NCBI GenBank assembly: GCA_934454585.1
Contig: CAKSFP010000001.1
Span: 124,001 to 188,000, forward strand
Direction of reading: 5' to 3'
Length of the DNA: 64,000 nucleotides
DNA from: an uncultured Clostridia bacterium
Lineage (GTDB): Bacteria > Bacillota > Clostridia > UMGS1810
Shown: piece by piece, positions 44,971 through 53,260 of the stretch
Layout of the letters: every line of letters starts with the position of its first letter
How positions within the stretch are numbered: the first letter of the stretch is position 1
Notes under the pieces: model-generated
What the model was told of the DNA's origin: nothing
Database searches by the model: none
The model's input: the letters and a program-made list of their open reading frames with translations, nothing else
Position numbers and translations under genes: made by a program

Positions 44971-46080
44971 ATGAACAAAAAATATGACATAGCAGCATAC
45001 ATATGGCCGGCATACACCGGCGACGAACCGCGCACGCGGATATTCTGGCAGGAGGGAATCGGCGAGTGGCAGACGGTGAAAAATTCGCAGAAAAAAGACA
45101 ACGGTTACTTTTGGAACAGAAAACCTGTCTGGGGTTATGTGAACGAGGCAGATCCATATGTGATGAGTATGCAGATTGACGCCGCTGCCGATCACGGAGT
45201 AAATGTGTTTATATATGACTGGTACTGGTATGAAAATGCACCTTTCCTGGAACAGTGCCTGAATAACGGCTACCTTAGGGCGGCAAACAACGACAGAGTG
45301 AAATTTTATCTCATGTGGGCAAACCACGATGTAAATTACACTTGGGATATACGGAATTCCGATAAAAACGGCGCTGTCATATGGAACGGCAAGGTTGACG
45401 AGAGGCAATGGAAGGTGATCTGCCGAAGATGGATAGACAAATACTTTACTCAGCCGTCGTATTACAAAATCGATAACAAGCCTGTAATCAGTATTTACGA
45501 CCTGAACAACTTTATAAGCAGTTTTGACAGTGTGGAGAGTGCCTGCCGGGGTGTTGAATGGCTAAAAAATGAAGCTGTCAAAGCAGGACTTGGCGGAGTT
45601 CATTTGCAATTCATAAAGTTCTGGGGAGACGAGCCGATGAACCTTTCGGGAGTGGATACGAATGCATCTGTCATTCCGACATCAGTTGTGAAAGACCTCG
45701 GCTGTGATTCAATCACTCACTATCAGTTTGTCCATTGTACCGATGTGAACAGGAAATATGAGGATATAATACCGGATGTGATTTCGGAATACGAAAAAAT
45801 GAGTAATTTCGGCATAACATATTTTCCGCATGTTTCTATAGGATGGGACAACAATCCGCGGTTTAAGAAATTCTGTCCGAATATAACGAGCGAGAATCCG
45901 CCGGAACAATTTGAAAAAATGCTTCATCATGCCAAAGCATATGTCGATAGATATAACGATGTGCCGCTTATCACGGTGAACAGCTGGAACGAATGGACGG
46001 AATCAAGCTATCTGGAACCGGACGATGTGTACGGATACGGATATTTGAAGGCTGTCAAAAGGGTGTTTTGTGATAGGTAA
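44971..46080 (+). CDS. GH99-like (WbsX-type) protein
   Basis: A 369-residue cytoplasmic protein of the glycosyltransferase WbsX/GH99-like family. IAAYIWPAYTGDEPR at the N-terminus, YDWYWYENAPFLEQ near residue 80, FYLMWANHDVNY near residue 112, PVISIYDLNNF near residue 172 and the C-terminal VNSWNEWTESSYLEPDD near residue 330 are family signatures. WbsX proteins occur in polysaccharide gene clusters; GH99 enzymes cleave mannan-type linkages. The actual substrate here is unknown. It has the same type of promoter as the PHP gene, suggesting joint control. Confidence 0.85.
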   Translation: MNKKYDIAAYIWPAYTGDEPRTRIFWQEGIGEWQTVKNSQKKDNGYFWNRKPVWGYVNEADPYVMSMQIDAAADHGVNVFIYDWYWYENAPFLEQCLNNGYLRAANNDRVKFYLMWANHDVNYTWDIRNSDKNGAVIWNGKVDERQWKVICRRWIDKYFTQPSYYKIDNKPVISIYDLNNFISSFDSVESACRGVEWLKNEAVKAGLGGVHLQFIKFWGDEPMNLSGVDTNASVIPTSVVKDLGCDSITHYQFVHCTDVNRKYEDIIPDVISEYEKMSNFGITYFPHVSIGWDNNPRFKKFCPNITSENPPEQFEKMLHHAKAYVDRYNDVPLITVNSWNEWTESSYLEPDDVYGYGYLKAVKRVFCDR

Positions 46081-46151
46081 ATGTGAAAAAGGCTTGTTGA
46101 ATTTGTCATGCGATAAATCTTATGAACAGGTTAAAATTTTTTTGCATGAAA

Positions 46152-46189
46152 GTGACAGATTCGTGCGGATATAAGGCATATACAAATGC
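46152..46189 (+). repeat. 38-bp exact direct repeat of 44778-44815
   Basis: Bases 46152-46189 are identical to 44778-44815 within the PHP gene end. Divergence begins abruptly after the final AATGC. Confidence 0.9.
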
Positions 46190-46221
46190 GTATTTTTACA
46201 CAGGTAAAAATACGCATTTGT
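46182..46221 (+). repeat. Perfect 18-bp palindrome with 4-nt loop
   Basis: Arms 46182-46199 and 46204-46221 are exact reverse complements around ACAG. The left arm starts inside the 38-bp repeat. It is not followed by a T run, so terminator use is doubtful; a template-switch origin is possible. Confidence 0.85.
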
Positions 46222-46355
46222 CAGAAGAAAACAATGATACAATAACAAATGTTGCGGTATCGTGCGGCTTTTCGAATATGAGCTGGTTTTCCCATGTTTT
46301 CAAAAATATTGTCGGCTGCACTCCTGTTGAATATCGGCGCTATGTTCGCAACTGA

Positions 46356-46665
46356 TTTTACATATTGTATTTATGGTACGGTTCGCTGATAATTTAGTCG
46401 TTTGTCAGTCAAGAATATGACCTTGCCCGAAACGGGGACCCGACAGACACCCAAAGTGCGCTTTAATTGATTAAACAGTGTGCGGATATACCTATATCCG
46501 TGCATTATTTTTTGCACTTGAACGATAAAATCCGATTTGACAAAACCGCCGTGTTATGATAACATTAACTAAGGCAAATCAGACCCAAACACGCATTACA
46601 TAGACTCGATATGTCACATTCTCCGCCCGTTTGTTATATAATATAATGCCGGGAGGTGTGACATT
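46356..46665 (+). other. Gene-free stretch with a fossil-like promoter
   Basis: No gene. It contains TTGACA (46537-46542), a 17-bp spacer and TAACAT (46560-46565) preceded by TGA, resembling the PHP and GH99 promoters; and a small stem CGGATAT/ATATCCG (46483-46500). The promoter is about 100 nt before yunB and could drive it. Confidence 0.45.
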
Positions 46666-47328
46666 ATGAGGACAATGTATTCGTGCAGGTATGCTTTGCA
46701 CAAGGCTGCAAGGCGCACACTCAGGCTTTTTGTGCTCAGTTTTGCCATGGCGCTGTTTGTGCTCTGGGTGCTCGGCATGAGATCTATAATTGATGATATA
46801 TCCATAAATCAGCTTGAATATCTGGTCACGAATATAATCAACAATTCGGTCTATGATTGCTTGGATGACGGCAAGTACAGACTTGATACCCTTGTCCGGA
46901 CAGAGAAAGACACAAGCGGAGCGATAACGGGGGTCAGCATAGATCCGTATACCGCCAACAGGATGAAATCGCGGATAGCTGCTGAGATAACCGATCGTGT
47001 AAACGGCATATCAAATGACGACATGGACATAACCGTTGGCGAGCTTATCGGCTACTGCGGCATGGGGTCATGGGGTCCGAGGCTTCCGCTGACTGTCACG
47101 CCAAACGGAAATGTGTATATAGATTTTTCACAGGAATTTCACTCTTGCGGCATAAACCAGGTAAAGAATACTGTTTTGATTGATGTGACTGTGGAAGTGT
47201 CGGCGATGATGCCTTTTTTCAAAAATTCAAGCACGGTACATTCGTCGGTTATAGTTGCCGATTCGGTAATAGTCGGTGATGTACCCGATACATATATAAA
47301 TCTTGGAGAGGAAGCAAATGACAGATAA
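46666..47328 (+). CDS. yunB: Sporulation protein YunB
   Basis: Mother-cell sporulation protein of poorly known role. It has an N-terminal transmembrane helix (about 20-40, LFVLSFAMALFVLWVLG), then a lumenal domain with NIINNSVYDCL, the IDPYTANRMKSRI segment, VGELIGYCGMGSWGPRLPL near residue 128, and GINQVKNTVLIDVTVEV. It is 220 residues. GGAGGTG lies 7 nt before the ATG. Its last 11 bases overlap the start of trmR, an unusual link between a sporulation gene and tRNA modification. Confidence 0.88.
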   Translation: MRTMYSCRYALHKAARRTLRLFVLSFAMALFVLWVLGMRSIIDDISINQLEYLVTNIINNSVYDCLDDGKYRLDTLVRTEKDTSGAITGVSIDPYTANRMKSRIAAEITDRVNGISNDDMDITVGELIGYCGMGSWGPRLPLTVTPNGNVYIDFSQEFHSCGINQVKNTVLIDVTVEVSAMMPFFKNSSTVHSSVIVADSVIVGDVPDTYINLGEEANDR

Positions 47329-47971
47329 CATAAATTATGAACACATTGTCAAATTCCTGGATGACACACTTGCGCATGGCGAGGGAATTCTCGGGGAACT
47401 TGAGGACTACGCAAAACTGCACTGTACGCCGATTATTCAAAAAGAGGTGCGCTGTCTGCTCGACACATTGCTTGAGTACAAAAAGCCGCAAAGAATTCTT
47501 GAAATCGGTACTGCTATAGGCTATTCGGCAATATTTTATGCCTCGCACTTGGATGCGGGCGGCAAGGTGATCACACTGGAGCGCGACAGCGACTACATAG
47601 CACGCGCCAAAGCCAACATAGAACGCTCCGGGTTCGCCGACATGATAGAGCTTATCGAGGGTGAGGCGGAGGAGACCGTAAAAAACTTAGACGGTGAATT
47701 TGACATGGTGTTTCTCGATGCCAACAAGTCGCAATACAGATATTATTTTGATATGGTTTTTCCGCGCCTGCGAACGGGCGGGATGCTCATCTGCGACAAC
47801 ATACTGTATAAAGGCATGGTATCCGAAGATGCCCTTGTGCCCGGCAGAAAACACAATGCGATTGTGCTTGCACTGAGGGATTTTCTGCCGTATATAGCGA
47901 ATCATCCGCAGCTTGCCACGAGCATAATACCTATAGGCGACGGGGTTTCGCTCTCTGTTAAGAAAAAATGA
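47318..47971 (+). CDS. trmR: tRNA 5-hydroxyuridine methyltransferase TrmR (YrrM-like)
   Basis: SAM-dependent O-methyltransferase of the class I fold: ILEIGTAIGYSAIFYA (near residue 60) binds SAM, and VFLDANKSQYRYYFD and ICDNILYKGMV follow. Of 217 residues, like Bacillus TrmR, which methylates 5-hydroxyuridine at wobble position 34. Assignment to TrmR rather than a generic catechol-type methyltransferase rests on the U32-protein gene directly downstream, as in Bacillus yrrMNO. The ATG at 47318 has GGAGAGGA 6 nt upstream. Confidence 0.85.
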   Translation: MTDNINYEHIVKFLDDTLAHGEGILGELEDYAKLHCTPIIQKEVRCLLDTLLEYKKPQRILEIGTAIGYSAIFYASHLDAGGKVITLERDSDYIARAKANIERSGFADMIELIEGEAEETVKNLDGEFDMVFLDANKSQYRYYFDMVFPRLRTGGMLICDNILYKGMVSEDALVPGRKHNAIVLALRDFLPYIANHPQLATSIIPIGDGVSLSVKKK

Positions 47972-47990
47972 TATGTGAGGAAAATATAAA

Positions 47991-49220
47991 ATGACTGAAA
48001 ACAAACCCGAACTGCTTGCCCCGGCAGGCAGTCTTGAAAAACTTAAATTTGCAATAATGTACGGCGCAGATGCGGTGTATATAGGCGGTGAGGCTTTTTC
48101 GCTGAGAGTGGCGGCAAAGAATTTTACCCTGTCCGAGATTGAAAATGGGATTAAATTTGCCCATGACCGCGGCAAAAAGGTGTATATTACGGCAAACATA
48201 ATTCCGCACAACGCCGACTTAAAACATTTTCCTGATTTTGTACGCGAGGTGGACAGGCTGGGGGCGGACGCCATTATCGTTGCGGATCTGGGTACATTTT
48301 CGATAGCGCGAGAGGTGGCGCCGAATCTGGATGTGCACATCAGCACCCAGGCGAACAACACAAATTACAAAAGTGCCCAGATGTGGCATAAACTCGGTGC
48401 CAAGAGAATCATACTTGCGCGTGATCTGAGTTTCGGTGAGATAAAGGAAATCCGAGAAAAACTGTCGGATGACTGCGAGATTGAGGCTTTTGTGCACGGA
48501 GCAATGTGCATATCATATTCCGGCAGATGCCTTTTGAGCAATTATCTGACCCACAGAGACGCCAATAAGGGAGCTTGCGCTCATCCGTGCAGATGGAAAT
48601 ACTACCTCATGGAGGAAAAACGCCCGGGTGAGTATATGCCTGTTTTTGAGAACGAGCGCGGCACATTCATTTATAATTCAAAAGATTTGTGCATGATTGA
48701 GCATATTCCCGAACTTATTGATGCCGGTGTAGGCAGTTTCAAGATTGAGGGCAGAGTCAAGAATGAACTCTATGTGGCAACGGTCGTCAAGGCATATCGC
48801 ATGGCAATTGACAGGTATTTTGATGATAAAAACTACACTGTGGACGAATCAGTAACATCAGAGCTTGAGAAAGTGAGTCACCGTGAATATACACCGGGTT
48901 TCTATTTCGGCAAGCCGGACGGCAATCAGCAACTGTATACCAGCAATACTTATATACAGGATTACACAATAGTAGGCGTTGTTAAGGCATACAAGGACGG
49001 CATAGCGACTGTTATGCAAAAAAACAGGTTTTTCCGCGGTGATGAACTTGAAGTAATACGCCCGGATGGTGATGATTTTACTTTTACTGTCGAAGATATG
49101 AAAAATGAGGACGGCAAGTCAATTGATGTTGCTCCGCACGCTCAGATGACAGTATATATGCCCATGCCTAAAGCAGGAGAATACTCAATAATAAGAAAAA
49201 AAGTCGGGGAGATGCAATGA
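47991..49220 (+). CDS. trhP: U32-family tRNA hydroxylation protein TrhP
   Basis: Annotated in many genomes as peptidase U32; homologues (TrhP/RlhA) are prephenate-dependent RNA hydroxylation factors. PELLAPAGSLEKLKFAIMYG and DAVYIGGEAFSLR open the barrel. The signature EAFVHGAMCISYSGRCLLSN near residue 165 and the cysteines in GACAHPCRWKYY near residue 190 are iron-sulfur ligand candidates. IEGRVKNELYVATVVKAYR follows near residue 250. It is 409 residues. It starts 19 nt after trmR, its functional partner. The stop overlaps the next start (ATGA). Confidence 0.88.
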   Translation: MTENKPELLAPAGSLEKLKFAIMYGADAVYIGGEAFSLRVAAKNFTLSEIENGIKFAHDRGKKVYITANIIPHNADLKHFPDFVREVDRLGADAIIVADLGTFSIAREVAPNLDVHISTQANNTNYKSAQMWHKLGAKRIILARDLSFGEIKEIREKLSDDCEIEAFVHGAMCISYSGRCLLSNYLTHRDANKGACAHPCRWKYYLMEEKRPGEYMPVFENERGTFIYNSKDLCMIEHIPELIDAGVGSFKIEGRVKNELYVATVVKAYRMAIDRYFDDKNYTVDESVTSELEKVSHREYTPGFYFGKPDGNQQLYTSNTYIQDYTIVGVVKAYKDGIATVMQKNRFFRGDELEVIRPDGDDFTFTVEDMKNEDGKSIDVAPHAQMTVYMPMPKAGEYSIIRKKVGEMQ

Positions 49221-50464
49221 AAATATATGATATCGCTGTGATAGGCGGAGGAGCAAGCGGCATGATTGCCGCCATAGCTGCGGCACATACTGACGGAGAA
49301 CTGAGCATAGCGATTGCAGAGCGAAATGCACGCGTCGGCAAAAAAATCCTCACCACAGGCAACGGCAGATGCAACCTGACCAACACCTGTATAGATATAT
49401 CTCGATATCATGGGGAGAATGTCGATTTCGCACGCACGGCGCTCGCTGCGGTGGACTATGAAGCAACGCTTGCCATGTTCTCGTCATTCGGCATGTACCC
49501 AAAGATTGAGGACGGCAAGGTATATCCTCACAGCCTTCAGGCGTCATCTGTCCTCGATATGCTTCGTATGGAGTTGGAACGACGACATATAGAGGTTATT
49601 TGCGGTTTTTTCTGTGTTTCACTTGAAAAAGACGGTGAGAAGTTTTGCATCTCGGACGGCGAGAGGAAGATATATGCCAAGCGAGTAATCGTTTGTGTCG
49701 GAGGGTGCGCCGCGCCTAAGTGCGGCACTGACGGTAAGTCATATTCACTGATAAAAAAATTCGGCCACAGACTGACGGAACTTTGCCCGTCTCTGGTGCA
49801 GATGAGGTGTTCGCACCCGGGACTCAGAGCTATGAAAGGCGTCAAGTGCGACGCTCTCGTGAGAATTTTTGTTGACGACAAATTCATAAAAAGCGACTAC
49901 GGCGAGCTTCTTTTTACAGATTACGGACTCTCGGGACCCCCGATATTTCAGTTGTCGCGCATTGCCTCGAAGGCGATCGCACACTGCAAAAAAGTCACCG
50001 TAAAAGCCGATTTAATGAACGACATTGGCGAGACGGATCTGTATTATCTGCTTCTGATGCGTAACAAAGATGTGCCGGTCGAAGAATTTTTGGTCGGTAT
50101 GCTCAACAAGCTGTGTGCGCGACAGTTGCTCAGGTCTGTGGGTGTGGAGAAATTCAACACGGATGCCGGCATACTTACTGATAAGATGCTGAAAAAACTT
50201 GCGCACAACATAAAAAATATGAGTTTTGCCGTGACGGGGACAAACAGCTGGGATATGGCACAGGTGACGGCGGGCGGAATAAGCACCGAAAAATTCTACC
50301 CGTCCACCATGGAGTCAAAGCTTGTCGGCGGATTATATGCCGCAGGGGAGATGCTCGACATTGACGGTGACTGCGGCGGATTTAATCTCCAATGGGCATG
50401 GAGCTCGGGAACTGTCGCCGGCGAAAGTTGTGCAAAATCACTTGCACGAAAGGATAAATCATGA
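49217..50464 (+). CDS. FAD-dependent oxidoreductase, HI0933/BaiN-like family
   Basis: Flavoprotein of 415 residues. The dinucleotide-binding motif VIGGGASGMIAAIAAA is at the N-terminus, followed by KKILTTGNGRCNLTN (near residue 46), the family marker. VCVGGCAAPKCGTDG near residue 160 and GLYAAGEMLDIDGDCGGFN near residue 370 close the FAD site. Family members are loosely annotated (aminoacetone oxidase, BaiN), so the reaction is unknown. Translation is coupled to trhP upstream and the next flavoprotein downstream by 4-bp overlaps. Confidence 0.88.
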   Translation: MKIYDIAVIGGGASGMIAAIAAAHTDGELSIAIAERNARVGKKILTTGNGRCNLTNTCIDISRYHGENVDFARTALAAVDYEATLAMFSSFGMYPKIEDGKVYPHSLQASSVLDMLRMELERRHIEVICGFFCVSLEKDGEKFCISDGERKIYAKRVIVCVGGCAAPKCGTDGKSYSLIKKFGHRLTELCPSLVQMRCSHPGLRAMKGVKCDALVRIFVDDKFIKSDYGELLFTDYGLSGPPIFQLSRIASKAIAHCKKVTVKADLMNDIGETDLYYLLLMRNKDVPVEEFLVGMLNKLCARQLLRSVGVEKFNTDAGILTDKMLKKLAHNIKNMSFAVTGTNSWDMAQVTAGGISTEKFYPSTMESKLVGGLYAAGEMLDIDGDCGGFNLQWAWSSGTVAGESCAKSLARKDKS

Positions 50465-51972
50465 TAAACGGAATCAAGCTGCCCGTTGAACACAGCGAGA
50501 GCGATTTAATAAATGCAATTATAAAAAAGAGCGGTAAGCGAGACTTTGATTACCGCATAATGAAAAAATCCGTTGACGCGCGTTTCGGCAAAGTACAGTT
50601 TGTCTACAATGTGGACATAGCGCCGCGCGGCGCAGAGTTTGAAATAGACAAGCCGCTGTTTATCGGGAAAAAGACTTTTGAAAAACGCCCGATTGTTGTC
50701 GGCGGTGGTCCGTGCGGACTTTTTGCCGCATATGTGCTTGCAATTTCGGGCGCTGCGCCTATATTAATAGAGCGCGGCAGAGATATTGACCGACGAAAGC
50801 AGGATGTAGAAAAATTTCAAACGTTCGGCATACTTGACGCGGAGTCTAATGTACAGTTCGGCGAGGGCGGAGCCGGCACATTTTCGGATGGCAAACTCAC
50901 CACAAGAATTAATGATCCGCTGTGCCGCGAGGTCCTGAGGATTTTCTGCGAGTGCGGTGCTGACAAGGAGATAATGTATCTTGCAAAGCCGCATCTCGGA
51001 ACGGATAATCTGCTTAAAATCATAAAGAATCTGCGTGAGAAGATTATAAATTGCGGAGGCGAAGTCCATTTCGGCGAAAAACTAACAGGCATTGCCGTCG
51101 AGGGCGGCACAGTTGTGCGCGCGGTGACGGATGTTCGAGAGTATGACACTGACAGAATCATCCTTGCCCTCGGTCACAGTGCGAGGGATACCTTTGAGAT
51201 GGTACGAAACATCGGGGCGGACATGGAGCCGAAGGCATTTTCCGTCGGTGTGCGCATAGAGCATCTGCAAAGTGAAGTTGACAAATGTCAGTACGGAGAT
51301 TTTGCCGGGAATCCGCACCTCGGCGCGGCGGACTACCGACTGGCTTATCACAACGACAAGGGCAGGGGAGTGTATACTTTCTGCATGTGTCCGGGCGGAT
51401 ATGTCATGGCGTCATCGTCCGAGCCGGAGACGGTTGTAACCAACGGAATGAGCTACAGCACCCGAAACGGTAAAAATGCCAACAGTGCATTTCTTGTGGG
51501 CGTCTCGCCGGATGATTTCGGTAAAGATCCTTTTGACGGAATAAGACTTCAAAGAAAGATAGAATCGCTTGCCTACAAGGCAGGCGGCGGCGGTTTTGTT
51601 GCGCCGTGCCAGCGGCTCGGCGACTTTATGCGTGCGGTGCCGTCTGATGACATCGGTTCGGTTGAACCGACATATAAACCCGGAGTGAAAATGACCGATA
51701 TTTCCATCTGCTTGCCTGATTATACGGTCGGTGCAATGAGAGATGCTGTGGAATATTTTGCGCATAAAATGAAGTTTTTCGGCGCAGAGGATGCACTGCT
51801 CACGGGTGTGGAAAGCAGAAGTTCTTCCCCTGTGAGGCTAATCCGCGGAGCGGATTTTCAGTCAAATATTAAAGGACTGTATCCATCGGGTGAGGGTGCG
51901 GGATATGCCGGGGGCATAATGTCTGCCGCTGCGGATGGCATGAGGGTTGCGCTTGCGATAATCGGCGAATAA
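50461..51972 (+). CDS. FAD-dependent dehydrogenase family protein (COG2509-like)
   Basis: Flavoprotein of 503 residues. A short N-terminal about 75-residue domain (SGKRDFDYRIMKKSVDARF) precedes the FAD motif VVGGGPCGLFAAYVLA near residue 79. FGEGGAGTFSDGKLTTR near residue 137 is characteristic, as are the IEHLQSEVDK segment near residue 262 and the C-terminal YPSGEGAGYAGGIMSAAADG. Function unestablished. It overlaps the preceding flavoprotein by 4 bp, so the two are probably made together. It is the last plus-strand gene before the convergent wal operon. Confidence 0.88.
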   Translation: MINGIKLPVEHSESDLINAIIKKSGKRDFDYRIMKKSVDARFGKVQFVYNVDIAPRGAEFEIDKPLFIGKKTFEKRPIVVGGGPCGLFAAYVLAISGAAPILIERGRDIDRRKQDVEKFQTFGILDAESNVQFGEGGAGTFSDGKLTTRINDPLCREVLRIFCECGADKEIMYLAKPHLGTDNLLKIIKNLREKIINCGGEVHFGEKLTGIAVEGGTVVRAVTDVREYDTDRIILALGHSARDTFEMVRNIGADMEPKAFSVGVRIEHLQSEVDKCQYGDFAGNPHLGAADYRLAYHNDKGRGVYTFCMCPGGYVMASSSEPETVVTNGMSYSTRNGKNANSAFLVGVSPDDFGKDPFDGIRLQRKIESLAYKAGGGGFVAPCQRLGDFMRAVPSDDIGSVEPTYKPGVKMTDISICLPDYTVGAMRDAVEYFAHKMKFFGAEDALLTGVESRSSSPVRLIRGADFQSNIKGLYPSGEGAGYAGGIMSAAADGMRVALAIIGE

Positions 51973-51991
51973 AATTTTAATGCTAAGATAG

Positions 51992-52070
51992 GGCACGGGG
52001 TATATATTATATTTTGAAAAACCGATAGCAGTAATGCGTGGTTTGAAAAATATAATATATACCCCGTGCC
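51992..52070 (+). repeat. Covarying hairpin element, copy 1
   Basis: A perfect 24-bp stem (51992-52015 with 52047-52070) and a 31-nt loop containing CCGATAGCAG...TGCGTG. It lies between convergent genes and could act as a bidirectional terminator. It belongs to a four-member family in this window. Confidence 0.85.
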
Positions 52071-52088
52071 GATTTGGGATTTTTAGAA

Positions 52089-52442
52089 TCAGAACAATCC
52101 CGGGATATTCATTCCGCCGGTGAGTTTGCTCATTTTAGAATTGTTTGCCTCGTCAACCTTGGCAATTGCCTCATTGACCGCAGTGAGGATCAGATCTTCA
52201 AGCATCTCCACATCGTCCGGGTCAACTGCCTCCGGTTCTATATTTACCGAAAGCAGCTTTTTGGCACCGGACATTTTCACGGTGATTGCACCGCCGCCCG
52301 ATGTTGCTTCAAACTCTTCTTCCTCTATTTCGTTTTGCATTTTCATCATTTCTTGCTGCATCTTCTGGGCCTGCTTAATCATATTGTTCATGTTACCGCC
52401 CATTCCTCCCATGCCCCCCATGGGAAACCTTTGTTTTGCCAT
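52089..52442 (-). CDS. ebfC: YbaB/EbfC family nucleoid-associated protein
   Basis: Small DNA-binding protein of the EbfC family. After a glycine/methionine-rich N-terminus (FPMGGMGGMGGNMNNM) comes IKQAQKMQQEMMKMQNEI, then ITVKMSGAKKLLSVNI and DVEMLEDLILTAVNEAI, the dimeric YbaB core. It is 117 residues. A strong GGAGG precedes the ATG. In Firmicutes this gene usually follows dnaX; here it ends the wal gene string, 43 nt after yycI. Confidence 0.94.
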   Translation of the reverse strand: MAKQRFPMGGMGGMGGNMNNMIKQAQKMQQEMMKMQNEIEEEEFEATSGGGAITVKMSGAKKLLSVNIEPEAVDPDDVEMLEDLILTAVNEAIAKVDEANNSKMSKLTGGMNIPGLF

Positions 52443-52485
52443 TGTTGATTCCTCCTGAATTTATTATGCGGTGCGTCCGTATCTC

Positions 52486-53256
52486 TTATTGAGTCAGACT
52501 GCCGTCGCGTATATTGTAATAATACACCATACCTGTGTCGGTTGTCAACCTGTAACACGGTGATGCCGAAATTGTTTTAACATTTTTACGGTTGTCGGGA
52601 CTTGCGGCGTGATAGCCGAGTGCTATGTCCGTTATTGTCACCGCCTTGCCGTCATTTGGCTTTGCGGATATAAACTCTATCAGCGCGCTTGTGGCGTGCA
52701 CGGATTTTTTGCCGCCGGAAATAATGCTCTCGCTGCGATACTCGTACCAGGTTCCGTTCAGCACAAGTGAACCGTCATCAACTGTCAAAGTCATGCTGTT
52801 GTCAAATATTTTTATACCGTTGTGCTCTGATGTCATGTTATATGTGATTTTGTTTCCTCCGACCTTTGTAAGAATAATAGATTTCACTTTGAATTTGTTG
52901 TTTTTCAGAACGGTGCGGATTTTCGACTCTGCGTTTTTTTCGGTTATTTCGCTTGTGTCCGCCGGTATACGCATGGTAAATCCGTTGTCATTTGAATCTG
53001 TAATCAGTGATTTGTCTATACTTTTGTCTGCAAACAGCGGATTGGAAAGCTCAATGCTGTCAAGATTCGCCGGTACAGTGGGGATGAGAGATTTATCAAT
53101 ATAGATATTGTTTTGCCCAAGCAGTGCCACAGCGTCATTGATGTTCTGCTCTGTCAGTCTGTCTGCGCCGTGCATCCTCACTGTGCTTACAGCCAAAAAA
53201 ATGTTTATACCCAAAAACAGTATTATCAGAAATGCTTTGATGTTTTTCCAGTTCAT
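52486..53256 (-). CDS. yycI: WalK-regulating protein YycI-like
   Basis: Membrane-anchored accessory protein; in Bacillus YycI and YycH hold WalK inactive from outside the membrane. MNWKNIKAFLIILFLGINIFLA supplies the N-terminal anchor. A beta-rich extracellular region follows, with DSIELSNPLF and the C-terminal pattern ITDIALGYHAASPDN then PCYRLTTDTGMVYYYN of the YycI fold. It starts at the CAT complement at 53256, 4 nt after yycH ends. It is 256 residues. Confidence 0.82.
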   Translation of the reverse strand: MNWKNIKAFLIILFLGINIFLAVSTVRMHGADRLTEQNINDAVALLGQNNIYIDKSLIPTVPANLDSIELSNPLFADKSIDKSLITDSNDNGFTMRIPADTSEITEKNAESKIRTVLKNNKFKVKSIILTKVGGNKITYNMTSEHNGIKIFDNSMTLTVDDGSLVLNGTWYEYRSESIISGGKKSVHATSALIEFISAKPNDGKAVTITDIALGYHAASPDNRKNVKTISASPCYRLTTDTGMVYYYNIRDGSLTQ

Positions 53257-53260
53257 ATCA

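Larger units (their letters stand above)
46122..46355 (+). pseudogene. Decayed chimera: PHP C-terminus joined to AraC-family C-terminus
   Basis: A 77-codon frame whose first part (KVTDSCGYKAYTNAYF) copies the C-terminus of the upstream PHP protein and whose second part (ITNVAVSCGFSNMSWFSHVF then GCTPVEYRRYV) is the second helix-turn-helix of an AraC-family regulator. Both halves are tails without their domains, so a working protein is unlikely. It looks like the scar of a deleted second PHP gene and a following araC-type regulator. A 38-bp exact repeat and an 18-bp palindrome mark the joint. Confidence 0.75.

Noticed and set aside
46483..46500. Stem CGGATAT/ATATCCG as a terminator.
   Set aside because: Only 7 bp, not directly followed by a T run, and no intact gene upstream.
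46356..46665. Possible insertion sequence remnants around the AraC/PHP scar.
   Set aside because: No transposase fragment, terminal inverted repeats or target duplication found.
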